64,000 nt of DNA from Arcticibacter sp045629565 (GCF_045629565.1 NZ_JAZQRL010000028.1:124001-188000); one strand, 5' to 3'; shown: positions 1 through 9,064, counted from the first letter of the stretch. Translations and numbers: made by a program. Notes: a model not told the origin generated them from the letters alone.

Positions 1-49
1 TCCACATTTAAGCTGCCTTGATTGTCGGATTTTTGAGTTTTCAACTTAT

Positions 50-1126
50 CTATACAAAAGGAAATTTAACAACACGAGCCCGGACACCGGCATTTCGGAT
101 GGCGATAAAAATTTCCGTTCCGGGTTCTGCAAAGGCGATATCTACATAACCCATACCTATAGCCTTTTGAAGTGTAGGAGACTGTGTCCCTGAGGTTACG
201 TGGCCTATAACATCTCCAGATTCATTGGTAATGGGGTAATTATGGCGTGGAATACCTCGCTCAATCATCTCAAAACCTATAAGTTTATTTTTAAGGCCCG
301 CCTTCTTCTGCGCTTCAAGTGCTTTGGAATTGGTAAAATTGGTGGCGAATTTTGTGATCCAGCCAAGTCCCGCTTCCAAAGGAGAAGTGGTATCATCAAT
401 ATCGTTTCCGTAAAGACAGAAGCCTTTCTCCAGACGCAACGTATCGCGTGCGCCAAGGCCGATAGGCTTGATATCACTATCTTTTCCAGCTTCAAAAATA
501 GCGTCCCAGATTTGTACGGCATGCTCATTGTCAAAATACAGTTCGAAACCGCCCGCACCGGTGTAACCTGTTGCCGAAATTAATACGTTTTCCACACCTG
601 CGAAAGTCCCCTTCTTAAAGGAATAATACTCCATGGAAGATAGGTCGATCTCCGTCAACCGTTGCAGGACGGCAGTTGCTTTAGGGCCTTGCACCGCCAG
701 CAAGGATGTGCGGTCTGAAATATCCTTGATTTCCACGTCAAAGTCATTATACTTCTGGATCCATTGAAGGTCTTTTTCAATATTGGACGCGTTCACCACG
801 AGCAGGTATGTACTCTCGTCGATACGATACACCAGGAGGTCATCAACGATTCCTCCATCCTCATTTGGAAGATAGCTATATTGCACTTTCCCGTCAACCA
901 GTTTAGACGCATCATTGGATGTAACACGCTGAATAAGATCAAGAGCACCTTTTCCTTTAAGAATAAATTCGCCCATGTGACTTACATCGAACACACCAAC
1001 ACCATTTCTTACGGCAGCATGTTCTGCATTGATCCCTTCATACTGAACGGGCATATTGAATCCGGCAAACGGCACTATTTTGGCTCCGAGAGCAATATGT
1101 TTTTCCAATAAAGCAATGTCTTTCAT
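50..1126 (-). CDS. gcvT: Aminomethyltransferase (glycine cleavage T protein)
   Basis: Transfers the methylene group of the aminomethyl-lipoyl carrier (GcvH) to tetrahydrofolate and releases ammonia. At 358 residues it has the normal bacterial length. The N-terminal folate-binding signature DVSHMGE is at about residues 47-53, and GLGARDTLRLE lies near residue 230, as usual in the family. It starts with ATG. Its carrier protein gene gcvH is also in this window but 29 kb away, so the glycine cleavage genes are dispersed, which is common in Bacteroidota. A well-formed promoter lies upstream (1190-1219). The identification is secure by whole-length family resemblance. Confidence 0.96.
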   Translation of the reverse strand: MKDIALLEKHIALGAKIVPFAGFNMPVQYEGINAEHAAVRNGVGVFDVSHMGEFILKGKGALDLIQRVTSNDASKLVDGKVQYSYLPNEDGGIVDDLLVYRIDESTYLLVVNASNIEKDLQWIQKYNDFDVEIKDISDRTSLLAVQGPKATAVLQRLTEIDLSSMEYYSFKKGTFAGVENVLISATGYTGAGGFELYFDNEHAVQIWDAIFEAGKDSDIKPIGLGARDTLRLEKGFCLYGNDIDDTTSPLEAGLGWITKFATNFTNSKALEAQKKAGLKNKLIGFEMIERGIPRHNYPITNESGDVIGHVTSGTQSPTLQKAIGMGYVDIAFAEPGTEIFIAIRNAGVRARVVKFPFV

Positions 1127-1189
1127 AAAATTCTATTTATATGAGGAGTTATCGAACGCTTAGGGACTCAGAATAAAGTCGCAGCGCGA

Positions 1190-1219
1190 CAAAAATATAA
1201 ATATGCGGGTAACATTCAA
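1190..1219 (-). promoter_or_regulatory. Bacteroidota-type promoter for gcvT
   Basis: Read on the minus strand, TTG (1217-1219), a 19-base spacer and TATTTTTG (1190-1197) match the Bacteroidota pattern of a -33 TTG and a -7 TAnnTTTG. The start codon is 63 bases downstream, the longest leader among the promoters found in this window. Confidence 0.55.
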
Positions 1220-1240
1220 GCAGATTCAACCAATAAAGGG

Positions 1241-1867
1241 CTAAACAAGCTCAATATCTGCATCAGACGAATGAAAAAGATCCATTTGAGGATCTGTTAC
1301 CCGAAAAGTTTTCCGGTGATAAGGAGAAAATCCATGCTTCAGCACAGCATTCCTGTGTTTTATTGTGGGGTAACCTTTGTTAGAATGCCATTCGTACTCG
1401 GGATGGAGACACGCGATCTTTTGCATGAATTCATCACGATAGGTTTTTGCAAGAATAGAGGCGGCAGCAATAGAGAAATACTTTCCATCACCTTTTACGA
1501 CGCAGGTATGAGCGAGTTCGCCGTATTTTTTAAACCGGTTACCGTCAACAAGTACATGTTCAGGACGCATGCTCAACATATCCAGGGCCCTATGCATAGC
1601 AAGGAAAGAAGCGTTCAGGATATTGATCCTATCGATCTCTTCATGATCTACGTCCGCCACGGCCCAGGCAAGGGCATTTTTTTCAATGAAGGTTCTTAGT
1701 CCGGCTCTTTCTTCCGCCTTTAATTGCTTGGAATCAGTGAGGATATCGTGAGCAAAGTCCCGGGGTAAAATAACCGCCGCAGCAAATACCGGTCCGGCCA
1801 GGCAACCCCGTCCTGCCTCATCACATCCCGCTTCAACAAATACATCCTGATAATAAGGCAACAACAT
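1241..1867 (-). CDS. rnhB: Ribonuclease HII
   Basis: Cuts the RNA strand of RNA-DNA hybrids and removes single ribonucleotides from DNA. The 208-residue protein keeps the four metal-binding acidic residues: D16 and E17 in CDEAGRG, D108 in LVDGN, and D145 in KTYRDE. Length is normal for the family. The stop of the upstream phosphatase gene is only 2 bases from this start, so the two are probably cotranscribed with the phosphatase first. No functional link between them is obvious. Confidence 0.95.
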   Translation of the reverse strand: MLLPYYQDVFVEAGCDEAGRGCLAGPVFAAAVILPRDFAHDILTDSKQLKAEERAGLRTFIEKNALAWAVADVDHEEIDRINILNASFLAMHRALDMLSMRPEHVLVDGNRFKKYGELAHTCVVKGDGKYFSIAAASILAKTYRDEFMQKIACLHPEYEWHSNKGYPTIKHRNAVLKHGFSPYHRKTFRVTDPQMDLFHSSDADIELV

Positions 1868-1869
1868 TT

Positions 1870-3114
1870 CTAATGAATTTTTAACGTAAGCAAAGTTATA
1901 TCATCTGAATTCATTTTCGCCATTTTAGACAATTGAATATCGATTAATACACCGCGGTTTATAATTTCAGGTCTTTCCTGACTGTTTCTCAGCAAAATAT
2001 CGGCTAGTTCCTCTTCGCTAATGAAGATATCCTCTTCAAAGCTTTCGATCAGCCCATCGGTATAATTGAATATTAAAGTATTCGGGGAGATTTCCTGCTT
2101 TCCGACGTTGACGAATGGCAGAACATCAAAGACCCCCAATAAAGTGGTGCCCAATTTCAGGGATGAGACCTTGCCATCGACAACAAGCAAGGGGGCGTTA
2201 TGCCCGGCGTTCACATACTCCATATTCCTTGTCCGTATATTATACCGGCCAAGGAAGAGGGTAATAAATCTCTCTCCATTGGTATTTTTAGTAACCACTT
2301 CGTTCAGTTTACGGATAACGGTTGCGAGATCCCGTTCTACTGAAGTCCAGGCCCGGAGGCTGGCCTGTAAATTAGCCATAAGTAATGCCGCAGAGATACC
2401 CTTTCCGGAGACGTCGGCTATACACCAAATGAATTCGTCATCATCTAACCGGATGAAATCAAAATAGTCACCACCGATACTCTGATGTGGCAAATATGTA
2501 GCGGATATCTCATAAAACTCGCTTTCGGGAAGAGCTAAGGGGACGAGCATATTTTGCACCTCACCCGCCAGCTCGACATCTCTCTGGAGCCTTTCCCGGT
2601 GAACACGCTCCTGAAAGAGCTTTTTATTCTCAAGTCCTACAACTATTATATTAATAAGCGTTTGAATAAAGTTGAGCTCATGACTGAGCAGTTCCGGAAC
2701 CGCATTAAAGTCGCCGATCAATACAAAGGCAAGTGTGTTGTTTTTATGTCTGACCGGCACAAAATAGTTAAAGCGTTTAAGAGCAGGATCGTTAAAGTCG
2801 TTTAACGACGAAATTGTCTTCAGGGGAGCAAGGGTGTTGCACATCTTCTGCGTTTCGGTGAGACTTTCGGCCGGAACCCCGAAACGGGAAACACATACGA
2901 ACCGTTTATCCTGCTTGACCATCATCATCATACAACCTACGTTGAGATTAGAGCGCAGGACTACCTCCAACATCTCGTACAAGATTGAGGCATCACTATT
3001 TTTATTAATGGCCAGGGTAATCTCGAGCAAAGAATTAAGCTCAGCTTGCCGTTTCAGCAGCATCTGCACCAGGTCTATGTCCGGCTGATGCTCAATATGC
3101 CTCTCTTCTTTCAA
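1870..3114 (-). CDS. GAF-SpoIIE (PP2C-type) serine phosphatase
   Basis: Predicted cytoplasmic serine/threonine phosphatase of the RsbU/SpoIIE type (414 residues). Residues about 25-165 look like a GAF sensor domain. After a short helical linker (165-190) comes a PP2C/SpoIIE domain with the metal-binding motifs GGDYFD (214-219) and DVSGKG (234-239), and YTDGLIE near the C-terminus. Such proteins usually dephosphorylate anti-sigma antagonists or similar STAS proteins. No STAS or anti-sigma gene is visible nearby, so the substrate is unknown. It lies between the glycosyltransferase/UPF0104 pair upstream and rnhB downstream on the same strand. There are no transmembrane segments. Confidence 0.88.
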   Translation of the reverse strand: MKEERHIEHQPDIDLVQMLLKRQAELNSLLEITLAINKNSDASILYEMLEVVLRSNLNVGCMMMMVKQDKRFVCVSRFGVPAESLTETQKMCNTLAPLKTISSLNDFNDPALKRFNYFVPVRHKNNTLAFVLIGDFNAVPELLSHELNFIQTLINIIVVGLENKKLFQERVHRERLQRDVELAGEVQNMLVPLALPESEFYEISATYLPHQSIGGDYFDFIRLDDDEFIWCIADVSGKGISAALLMANLQASLRAWTSVERDLATVIRKLNEVVTKNTNGERFITLFLGRYNIRTRNMEYVNAGHNAPLLVVDGKVSSLKLGTTLLGVFDVLPFVNVGKQEISPNTLIFNYTDGLIESFEEDIFISEEELADILLRNSQERPEIINRGVLIDIQLSKMAKMNSDDITLLTLKIH

Positions 3115-3145
3115 TGTTTATTCTATAGATAATGATGTACTATCG

Positions 3146-4312
3146 TTAACGCACTAATCGGCCTTTCCATATATACTTACCGGAATTTCCTGCAATCCCG
3201 ATATAAATAATATAAACGATATGGATGACCGTAAGTAAGGGCAAATATTTCATAAGCCCGGATCTGTTTGCAAAAGCCGTGACCGGATTTAAGAAGAACA
3301 TTTCCGAAATATACTTCATCGATATCGCGGCGAGAGCTACCATCCAAAGGTCCGCAAGGTACAACCCAAGCACCACATTTGCAAAGATCATGAGGTTAAA
3401 GAGCCATATGGCAACACCCAGGGCAACAATTTTTTTATCCTTGTATCGGGTACTCTTGGATGCCCATCTTTTTCGCTGACTGATAAACTCAGGCAGATTT
3501 TCCTTGGCGTCGGTATAAACGATAGCGTCAGTTGATTTACAGAAGCCAATCCCATCAGGATACCTGGAAGCAACTTTATGGAGGAAAAGCTCATCGTCTC
3601 CCGATGCCAGTTCATCTATGCCCTTAAATCCACCCAACTCCAAAAACACATCCTTACGATAGGCCAGGTTCGCTCCGTTACAGGTAGACGGCATCTTATT
3701 TCCTATAGAGGCGGCCCCTAAGCCGATGAGATAGAGAAATTCAAGCGTTTGAAGTCTTTCGAAGAAACTCTTTTCCTGATGGTATACGACAGGTGACGAG
3801 ATCAGCTTACTACCGGTTTGCAGATAGAAACTTACCACTGTTCTTATCCAACCGGCCTTCATCCTGCAATCTGCGTCTGTTGTAATAATAAGTTCTCCGG
3901 ATGCGAGCTTGATAGCCTCGCTGATAGCCTTCTTTTTATAAGAGTTTAACTTCTCTTTTTCATTAAGACGGATCAAGCGGACACCCTTATCCTGGTAAGA
4001 AAGAACGATATCAGAGGTACGGTCTGTAGAGTGATCATCTACGACGATCAATTCGATAAGTTCTGCGGGATAGGATTGTGCAAGTATGTCTTCGATGGTC
4101 AGTGCAATTTTGGTTTCCTCATTTCTGGCGGCAATCAGAATGCTGACCTTGGTTTGGAAAACGCTGTCAACCGGCTGGAAGACCGGAATGGAAGACCATC
4201 CTTTCCGAAGAAAAAATATCACTGATACATATAAGCATGTCAGCGCCAGAGTTAGGGTACTAATTACGAGGAGTGCCAAAGAAGTTAAGCTTAAATACGA
4301 AGACGGATCCAA
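3146..4312 (-). CDS. Membrane family 2 glycosyltransferase (processive type)
   Basis: 388-residue GT2 enzyme. An N-terminal membrane segment (about 9-34) precedes a GT-A catalytic domain with VDDHSTD (91-97), TDADC (145-149), the catalytic-base region SGDD (237-240) and a QRKRW motif (279-283) of the Q/RxxRW type found in hyaluronan- and cellulose-synthase-like enzymes. Two or three hydrophobic segments follow at the C-terminus. The longest reading frame begins at a TTG codon at 4312 that overlaps the upstream UPF0104 gene by 53 bases. No ATG is available, and a second TTG near 4279 is an alternative start. The overlap suggests translational coupling and a shared substrate lipid. The donor and product are unknown. 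Confidence 0.85.
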   Translation of the reverse strand: MDPSSYLSLTSLALLVISTLTLALTCLYVSVIFFLRKGWSSIPVFQPVDSVFQTKVSILIAARNEETKIALTIEDILAQSYPAELIELIVVDDHSTDRTSDIVLSYQDKGVRLIRLNEKEKLNSYKKKAISEAIKLASGELIITTDADCRMKAGWIRTVVSFYLQTGSKLISSPVVYHQEKSFFERLQTLEFLYLIGLGAASIGNKMPSTCNGANLAYRKDVFLELGGFKGIDELASGDDELFLHKVASRYPDGIGFCKSTDAIVYTDAKENLPEFISQRKRWASKSTRYKDKKIVALGVAIWLFNLMIFANVVLGLYLADLWMVALAAISMKYISEMFFLNPVTAFANRSGLMKYLPLLTVIHIVYIIYIGIAGNSGKYIWKGRLVR

Positions 4313-5234
4313 GGATAGCCGGGATGATTAGATTAACCAACCAGATACAGGCGGTTGAGGCCATAATGGCGACTTCGTGATGGGTGATAAAACTAAAGAA
4401 ATACGTTGCAGTCATTGCCCTGACTCCAACGTCCAGCAGATCGAGAGAGGGTAACGCTGACTGAATAAAAAACAAGATCAGAATCATCATGACCATGCTA
4501 AAAAATGGAATTTCAGGAATCAGCAATTGTATAACGACGCAGTACTGAGTGGTAAATACCACAAATCTAGCCAGAGAATAATTAAAGACAACAATAAGAT
4601 CTCTTTTATTATAACGAGCCAGTACTCTGATAAACTTTTTGAACCGCTTGAGAAAGGAAATGCCGGATAATAAGCCGATCAACAGCCTTATATTAAAATA
4701 GAACAATAAAAAAAACAAAGAAAATATTGTAGTCAGAAAGAAGAGCGCAAACAATACCCAGGTGCTGGCGTCGGTAAAACGCCAGATAAACCAAAGAATA
4801 GCAAAGGAGCCCAGGACATTGGTTATCACCATTTGCCCTATCGCACCAACGCCCATAGCGATGGCACCAAAGACACGCTTACGGGGCGACAGGAAGAATA
4901 TTCTTCCTCCGTACTCACCAATCCGGTTAGGCGTAAAAATAGCCCATGTCAAACCGCAGAACACTGATTCTATGGATTTCCACAAACTTATCCTTTCAAT
5001 GCTATTCACCAGATACTTCCATTTAAGTGATTCAAGGAACCAGTTCAACAGCATGAGAATGAAGAGAACCGTCATAGCTGAATAGACATGCCAACTCTGC
5101 AGTTTCGCCGTAAGCATCTGGAAATCGCGCAGGTTGCTGTTATCGTTCAGCTTGTGGATGATGAATACCGCCGCAAGGATCAGCACAGAAAACTTTAGGA
5201 TGATGCTTATTGCTTTTTTGCTAGTTTGATTCAA
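4260..5234 (-). CDS. UPF0104 / lysylphosphatidylglycerol synthase transmembrane-region protein
   Basis: 324-residue polytopic membrane protein with about eight hydrophobic segments. It resembles the membrane part of MprF (the flippase-like region, UPF0104/AglD family) without the aminoacyl-transferase domain. Family members are often paired with GT2 enzymes and are thought to act in lipid-linked sugar transfer or flipping. Here the gene overlaps the start of such a GT2 gene. The start is a TTG at 5234, preceded in frame by a stop three codons upstream. A near-consensus -7 element (TAACATTG, 5254-5261) lies upstream. The function is inferred from family and context only. Confidence 0.8.
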   Translation of the reverse strand: MNQTSKKAISIILKFSVLILAAVFIIHKLNDNSNLRDFQMLTAKLQSWHVYSAMTVLFILMLLNWFLESLKWKYLVNSIERISLWKSIESVFCGLTWAIFTPNRIGEYGGRIFFLSPRKRVFGAIAMGVGAIGQMVITNVLGSFAILWFIWRFTDASTWVLFALFFLTTIFSLFFLLFYFNIRLLIGLLSGISFLKRFKKFIRVLARYNKRDLIVVFNYSLARFVVFTTQYCVVIQLLIPEIPFFSMVMMILILFFIQSALPSLDLLDVGVRAMTATYFFSFITHHEVAIMASTACIWLVNLIIPAILGSVFVFKLNFFGTPRN

Positions 5235-5366
5235 AGCGATTCAATGTATGGTGCAATGTTACGGAAAAGTTGATAACCATACCCCAATTTGATCACTTGT
5301 GTCTAATAATTCCTTCATGTCGGACGTCGTTTCCGGATAGCGCCATAAAAGTCGTAATATTGCTTT

Positions 5367-5936
5367 GTGATAGTAAAGAACAAGGCTAAGGAGCGTCTGA
5401 TCCTGGGGATTGACCCGGGAACGGCCATTATGGGGTATGGCCTGGTGCAGGAAATAAAGGGAAACGTAGGGCTCGTTAGCCTGGGTGTTGTAAAAATGGA
5501 TCATCTGGATGATCATCCATTAAAGCTTAAGCGGATTTTTGAGAAGACTGTTTCTTTAATAGATCAGTATAAGCCAGATTGCCTGGCTATTGAAGCGCCA
5601 TTCTACGGCAAAAACGTTCAGGTATTACTTAAGCTCGGAAGAGCGCAGGGGGTTGCGATTGCTGCCGCTTTATCAAGGGATGTTCCGATCTTTGAGTATT
5701 CGCCACGTAAAATAAAGCAGTCTATAACGGGCAATGGAAATGCGGGCAAGGAACAGGTTGCTTCGATGCTTCAGCGCCTTTTGAAATTTACAGAGACTCC
5801 GCAATATCTGGATGCAACGGATGGACTTGCAGTAGCTGTATGTCATTCGTTTCAGCGCAATACCAGCGAGCCGGGGAAAAAATCTTATTCAGGGTGGGAG
5901 GCATTCGTCAAAGATAATCCGGCGAGAAAAACATAA
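5367..5936 (+). CDS. ruvC: Crossover junction endodeoxyribonuclease RuvC
   Basis: Holliday-junction resolvase acting with RuvAB. The 189-residue protein has the four catalytic acidic residues in the expected places: D16 (LGIDPGT), E76 (AIEAPFYGKN), and D149 and D152 (LDATDG). The start is a GTG at 5367. Only four bases upstream is TAATATTG (5355-5362), a one-mismatch version of the -7 element, with GTTTC 21 bases further upstream, so the mRNA may be nearly leaderless. ruvA is 32 kb away in this window; ruvB is not present. Confidence 0.95.
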   Translation: MIVKNKAKERLILGIDPGTAIMGYGLVQEIKGNVGLVSLGVVKMDHLDDHPLKLKRIFEKTVSLIDQYKPDCLAIEAPFYGKNVQVLLKLGRAQGVAIAAALSRDVPIFEYSPRKIKQSITGNGNAGKEQVASMLQRLLKFTETPQYLDATDGLAVAVCHSFQRNTSEPGKKSYSGWEAFVKDNPARKT

Positions 5937-5945
5937 CCCGCCGGA
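5918..5945. terminator. Hairpin between convergent ruvC and HIT genes
   Basis: TCCGGCG (5918-5924) pairs with CGCCGGA (5939-5945) around a 14-base loop that contains the ruvC stop codon. It lies between two convergent genes, but no run of T follows on either strand, so it is only a weak candidate for a shared terminator. Confidence 0.35.
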
Positions 5946-5975
5946 ATAGGTCAGCTGTTTTGGAGTAGCCGCGTG

Positions 5976-6374
5976 CTATCCTGCGAACTGTGCGGCGATA
6001 GCCTGAGCGGTATCTTCCATTTCCTCTTTTGAGAAGTTAAGTTTGGCGGAAGCAAAGTTCATATCGCCGATTGAGTTCATCGGTACGAGATGAACATGTG
6101 CATGAGGTACCTCCAGCCCCATGACGGTCATTCCGATGCGCTCGCATGGGACGACTTTCCGGATACTCAGCGCAACTTTCTTTGCAAACAGCATAAGTCC
6201 TGCATAAGCATGATCATCCATATCAAATATATAATCAACCTCTTGCTTGGGGATAACCAATACATGTCCTTTAGCCAGCGGGTTAATATCAAGAAAAGCG
6301 AGATATTCAGCATCTTCGGCCACCTTATAAGCGGGGATGTCGCCTGAAACAATCTTGGAGAATATAGATGCCAT
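5976..6374 (-). CDS. HIT family nucleotide-binding protein
   Basis: Small (132 residues) histidine-triad hydrolase or transferase of the HINT type, acting on nucleoside phosphoramidates or similar. The triad H91-A-H93-V-H95-L-V is intact, and the N-terminal SIFSKIVSGDIPA is typical of the family. The gene begins 6 bases after greA and on the same strand. The greA-HIT pair is a common arrangement in Bacteroidota, so the two are probably cotranscribed. Confidence 0.92.
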   Translation of the reverse strand: MASIFSKIVSGDIPAYKVAEDAEYLAFLDINPLAKGHVLVIPKQEVDYIFDMDDHAYAGLMLFAKKVALSIRKVVPCERIGMTVMGLEVPHAHVHLVPMNSIGDMNFASAKLNFSKEEMEDTAQAIAAQFAG

Positions 6375-6380
6375 TTTTGT

Positions 6381-6854
6381 TTATCTGGATATTTCGAGAA
6401 CTTCAAATTCAATTTTCCCTGCCGGCACAGCAATCTCAACGGTGTCACCTACAGACTTCCCTAAAAGTCCTTTGGCGATAGGAGATTTCACGGATATTTT
6501 TCCTGCTTTCAGGTCGGCTTCGGTTTCAGACACCAACTGATATTGCATAGTGGCGCCATTTTTTACGTTCTTGATCTTCACGATGGAAAGTGCAAGTACT
6601 TTAGAAGTATCCAGCTTAGATTCGTCGATCAGACGGGCACTTGCAAGAGCTTCCTGCAGCTTGGATATTTTTGCTTCGTGATGACCCTGAGCTTCTTTAG
6701 CAGCATCATATTCCGCGTTTTCAGATAGATCACCCTTATCCCGTGCCTCTGCAATTGCTTTCGCAATTTGATTGCGTCCTTCAGTTTTCAAAAAGTGTAA
6801 TTCTTCTTTCAACTTTTCTAATCCTTCTTTGGAATAATAAATTACCTCTGACAT
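6381..6854 (-). CDS. greA: Transcription elongation factor GreA
   Basis: Stimulates transcript cleavage by backtracked RNA polymerase. The 157-residue protein has the N-terminal coiled coil (about 1-75, with DLSENAEYDAAKE at its tip) and the C-terminal FKBP-like domain (about 82-157). An intrinsic-terminator-like hairpin belonging to dxs ends only about 26 bases upstream of its ATG. I found no TAnnTTTG element in that short gap, so it may depend on readthrough or on a promoter I cannot recognise. Confidence 0.95.
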   Translation of the reverse strand: MSEVIYYSKEGLEKLKEELHFLKTEGRNQIAKAIAEARDKGDLSENAEYDAAKEAQGHHEAKISKLQEALASARLIDESKLDTSKVLALSIVKIKNVKNGATMQYQLVSETEADLKAGKISVKSPIAKGLLGKSVGDTVEIAVPAGKIEFEVLEISR

Positions 6855-6879
6855 TATTAATTTTTGTTTAAAGACCTAT

Positions 6880-6925
6880 AAAAAAGGACAAGACTACACC
6901 TGCATACGCTGATATAGTCTTGTCC
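6880..6925 (-). terminator. Intrinsic terminator downstream of dxs
   Basis: On the minus strand an 11-base-pair perfect stem (arms 6915-6925 and 6886-6896, GGACAAGACTA / TAGTCTTGTCC) with an 18-base loop is followed directly by TTTTTT. It is 88 bases past the dxs stop and ends about 26 bases before the greA start. A weaker A+T-rich inverted repeat (6941-6961, 7-base arms) lies between it and dxs. Confidence 0.75.
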
Positions 6926-7012
6926 GTGAATAGATACGAATATAATATTTACATTATTATAAATGCAAATTTAGGCTTAAATGTTTATTAACCTCTATGG
7001 AAAATTTACAAA

Positions 7013-8941
7013 TCAGCTTGCTATGCTTCCGGCGATCATCTTGACAGATAGCTTTTTAACCTCCGCGACAACGGATGCTGCGTCATAGCCACATTCAGCC
7101 CAGAGTTCGCTTTGGTCACCATGTTCGACGAAGCGATCAGGAATACCCAGGCGCACAACGGTAGCTGAATACCGATTATCAGCCATAAACTCTAACACAG
7201 CAGTTCCCATACCCCCCTGGACGCATCCGTCTTCCACGGTAATCACTTTCCTGAACTTAGAAAACACCTCGTGCAGCATGTCCTCGTCTATCGGCTTCAG
7301 GAATCTCATGTCATAGTGAGCAGGATTAATACCTTCTGCTGACAGGAGGTGAAGTGCCTTGGATACTTCATTACCAATATGTCCAATAGTAAGGATGGCA
7401 ACATCCAAACCATCGGTAATTTTCCTTCCTTTTCCGATTTTCAGGGCTTTCATCGGGAGCTTCCAGTTTGGCATAACACCATTTCCCCTGGGATAGCGTA
7501 TGGAGAATGGCCCCATATTATCCTGTTGAGCGGTATACATCAGATTTCTGAGTTCTTCTTCGTCCATAGGAGCAGTAACGATCATGTTGGGAATACATCT
7601 CATATATGCCAGATCATAGGCTCCATGATGAGTAGCACCATCGGCGCCGGCAAGGCCCGCCCTATCGAGGCAAAACACTACATTGAGCTTTTGTATGGCA
7701 ACGTCATGAATCACCTGATCATAGGCTCTTTGCATGAAACTCGAATAAATATTGCAAAAGGGAACCATTCCCTGCGAAGCAAGTCCGGCTGAGAAGGTCA
7801 CAGCATGCTGTTCGGCAATGCCCACGTCAAAAGCCCGGGCAGGCATGGCTTTCATCATGATATTCATGGAGCTGCCGCTTGGCATGGCAGGTGTCACTCC
7901 CATAATCTTCGGATTAACTTCGGCAAGCTCAACAATGGTATGTCCGAAGACGTCCTGATACTTAGGAGCCTGCGGTTTATCACTGATCGATTTCTTAATT
8001 TCTCCGGTTATCTTATCAAACAAACCCGGCGCATGCCATTTGGTCTGATCTTTCTCCGCGAGAGCATATCCTTTCCCTTTAACCGTCACGCAATGTAGCA
8101 GTTTAGGGCCGGGGATGTTTTTAAGATCTTTTATTACTTTCACGAGTTGTTTGACATCGTGACCATCTATCGGACCAAAATACCGGAAGTTAAGGGCTTC
8201 AAAAAAGTTGCTTTCTTTCAGGAGGGTTCCTTTTATGCTCTTTTCAATTTTTTTAATGGCCTGATGAGCATTGGGGCCCAGTTCTGAAATCTTGCCCAGA
8301 ACATGGGATATATCGTCTCTGAATCGGTTATATGGCCTGGACGTAGTTATTGTGGTGAGATATTCCTTCAGTGCACCCACATTGGGGTCAATGGACATGC
8401 AGTTGTCATTGAGGATGACCAGTAAGTTACTGTTCTCGATACCGCCATGATTTAGCGCTTCGAAAGCAAGTCCCGCAGTCATTGCTCCGTCGCCTATCAC
8501 GGCTACATGCTGACGATCTGTTTCGCCTTTTGCACGTGATGCAACTGCCATGCCCAGTGCAGCTGATATAGAAGTAGATGAATGACCTACACCAAAGGTA
8601 TCATATTCACTTTCGGTTCTTTTGGGAAATCCACTGATCCCATTATATAAGCGGTTGGTATGAAATCTCGACCTTCGTCCGGTTAATATCTTATGACCGT
8701 ATGCCTGGTGGCCCACGTCCCAAACTAGCTGATCGTACGGCGTATTAAGAGCATAATGAAGGGCAACTGTTAATTCAACGACGCCTAAGCTAGCTGCAAA
8801 ATGACCCCCGTGAACAGAAACGACGTCAATGATATACTGACGCAATTCATGCGATAACTGCTCTAACTCAACCTCACTAAGTAACTTTAAATCAGATGGA
8901 TAATTTATTTTATCTAATAATTTCCCAGCCTTTACTTCCAT
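7013..8941 (-). CDS. dxs: 1-deoxy-D-xylulose-5-phosphate synthase
   Basis: First enzyme of the MEP isoprenoid pathway: condenses pyruvate and glyceraldehyde-3-phosphate using thiamine diphosphate. The 642-residue length is normal. The cofactor signature GDGAMTAG...LNDNCMSI is near residues 148-185, followed by the central transketolase-like domain (DVGIAEQHAVTFSAG region) and the C-terminal domain. It starts with ATG. The gene is read away from scpA, with a 123-base A+T-rich region between them. A degenerate TACTTTG (8973-8979) might serve as its -7 element, but this is weak. Confidence 0.96.
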   Translation of the reverse strand: MEVKAGKLLDKINYPSDLKLLSEVELEQLSHELRQYIIDVVSVHGGHFAASLGVVELTVALHYALNTPYDQLVWDVGHQAYGHKILTGRRSRFHTNRLYNGISGFPKRTESEYDTFGVGHSSTSISAALGMAVASRAKGETDRQHVAVIGDGAMTAGLAFEALNHGGIENSNLLVILNDNCMSIDPNVGALKEYLTTITTSRPYNRFRDDISHVLGKISELGPNAHQAIKKIEKSIKGTLLKESNFFEALNFRYFGPIDGHDVKQLVKVIKDLKNIPGPKLLHCVTVKGKGYALAEKDQTKWHAPGLFDKITGEIKKSISDKPQAPKYQDVFGHTIVELAEVNPKIMGVTPAMPSGSSMNIMMKAMPARAFDVGIAEQHAVTFSAGLASQGMVPFCNIYSSFMQRAYDQVIHDVAIQKLNVVFCLDRAGLAGADGATHHGAYDLAYMRCIPNMIVTAPMDEEELRNLMYTAQQDNMGPFSIRYPRGNGVMPNWKLPMKALKIGKGRKITDGLDVAILTIGHIGNEVSKALHLLSAEGINPAHYDMRFLKPIDEDMLHEVFSKFRKVITVEDGCVQGGMGTAVLEFMADNRYSATVVRLGIPDRFVEHGDQSELWAECGYDAASVVAEVKKLSVKMIAGSIAS

Positions 8942-9048
8942 ACAGTAGTAGCGTAAAAAAAAGTTTAAACGACAAAGTAACTCAATATTATTTATAAAAT
9001 AATAGATGGAACAGTTTTATTTATGATTTACAGACCGAATTAAATCTT

Positions 9049-9056
9049 TATTTTTG
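9049..9056 (+). promoter_or_regulatory. -7 promoter element of scpA-glyA
   Basis: TATTTTTG matches TAnnTTTG exactly and ends 8 bases before the scpA GTG codon. The -33 position (about 9026-9029) reads TTTA rather than TTTG. The predicted leader is only a few bases long. Confidence 0.45.
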
Positions 9057-9064
9057 AACCAGTT

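Noticed and set aside
200..583. Plus-strand 127-codon open frame inside gcvT
   Set aside because: Lies entirely antisense to a secure gene and resembles no protein; the same holds for the other long frames opposite rnhB, sprA, the RND pump, maeB and the polysaccharide genes.
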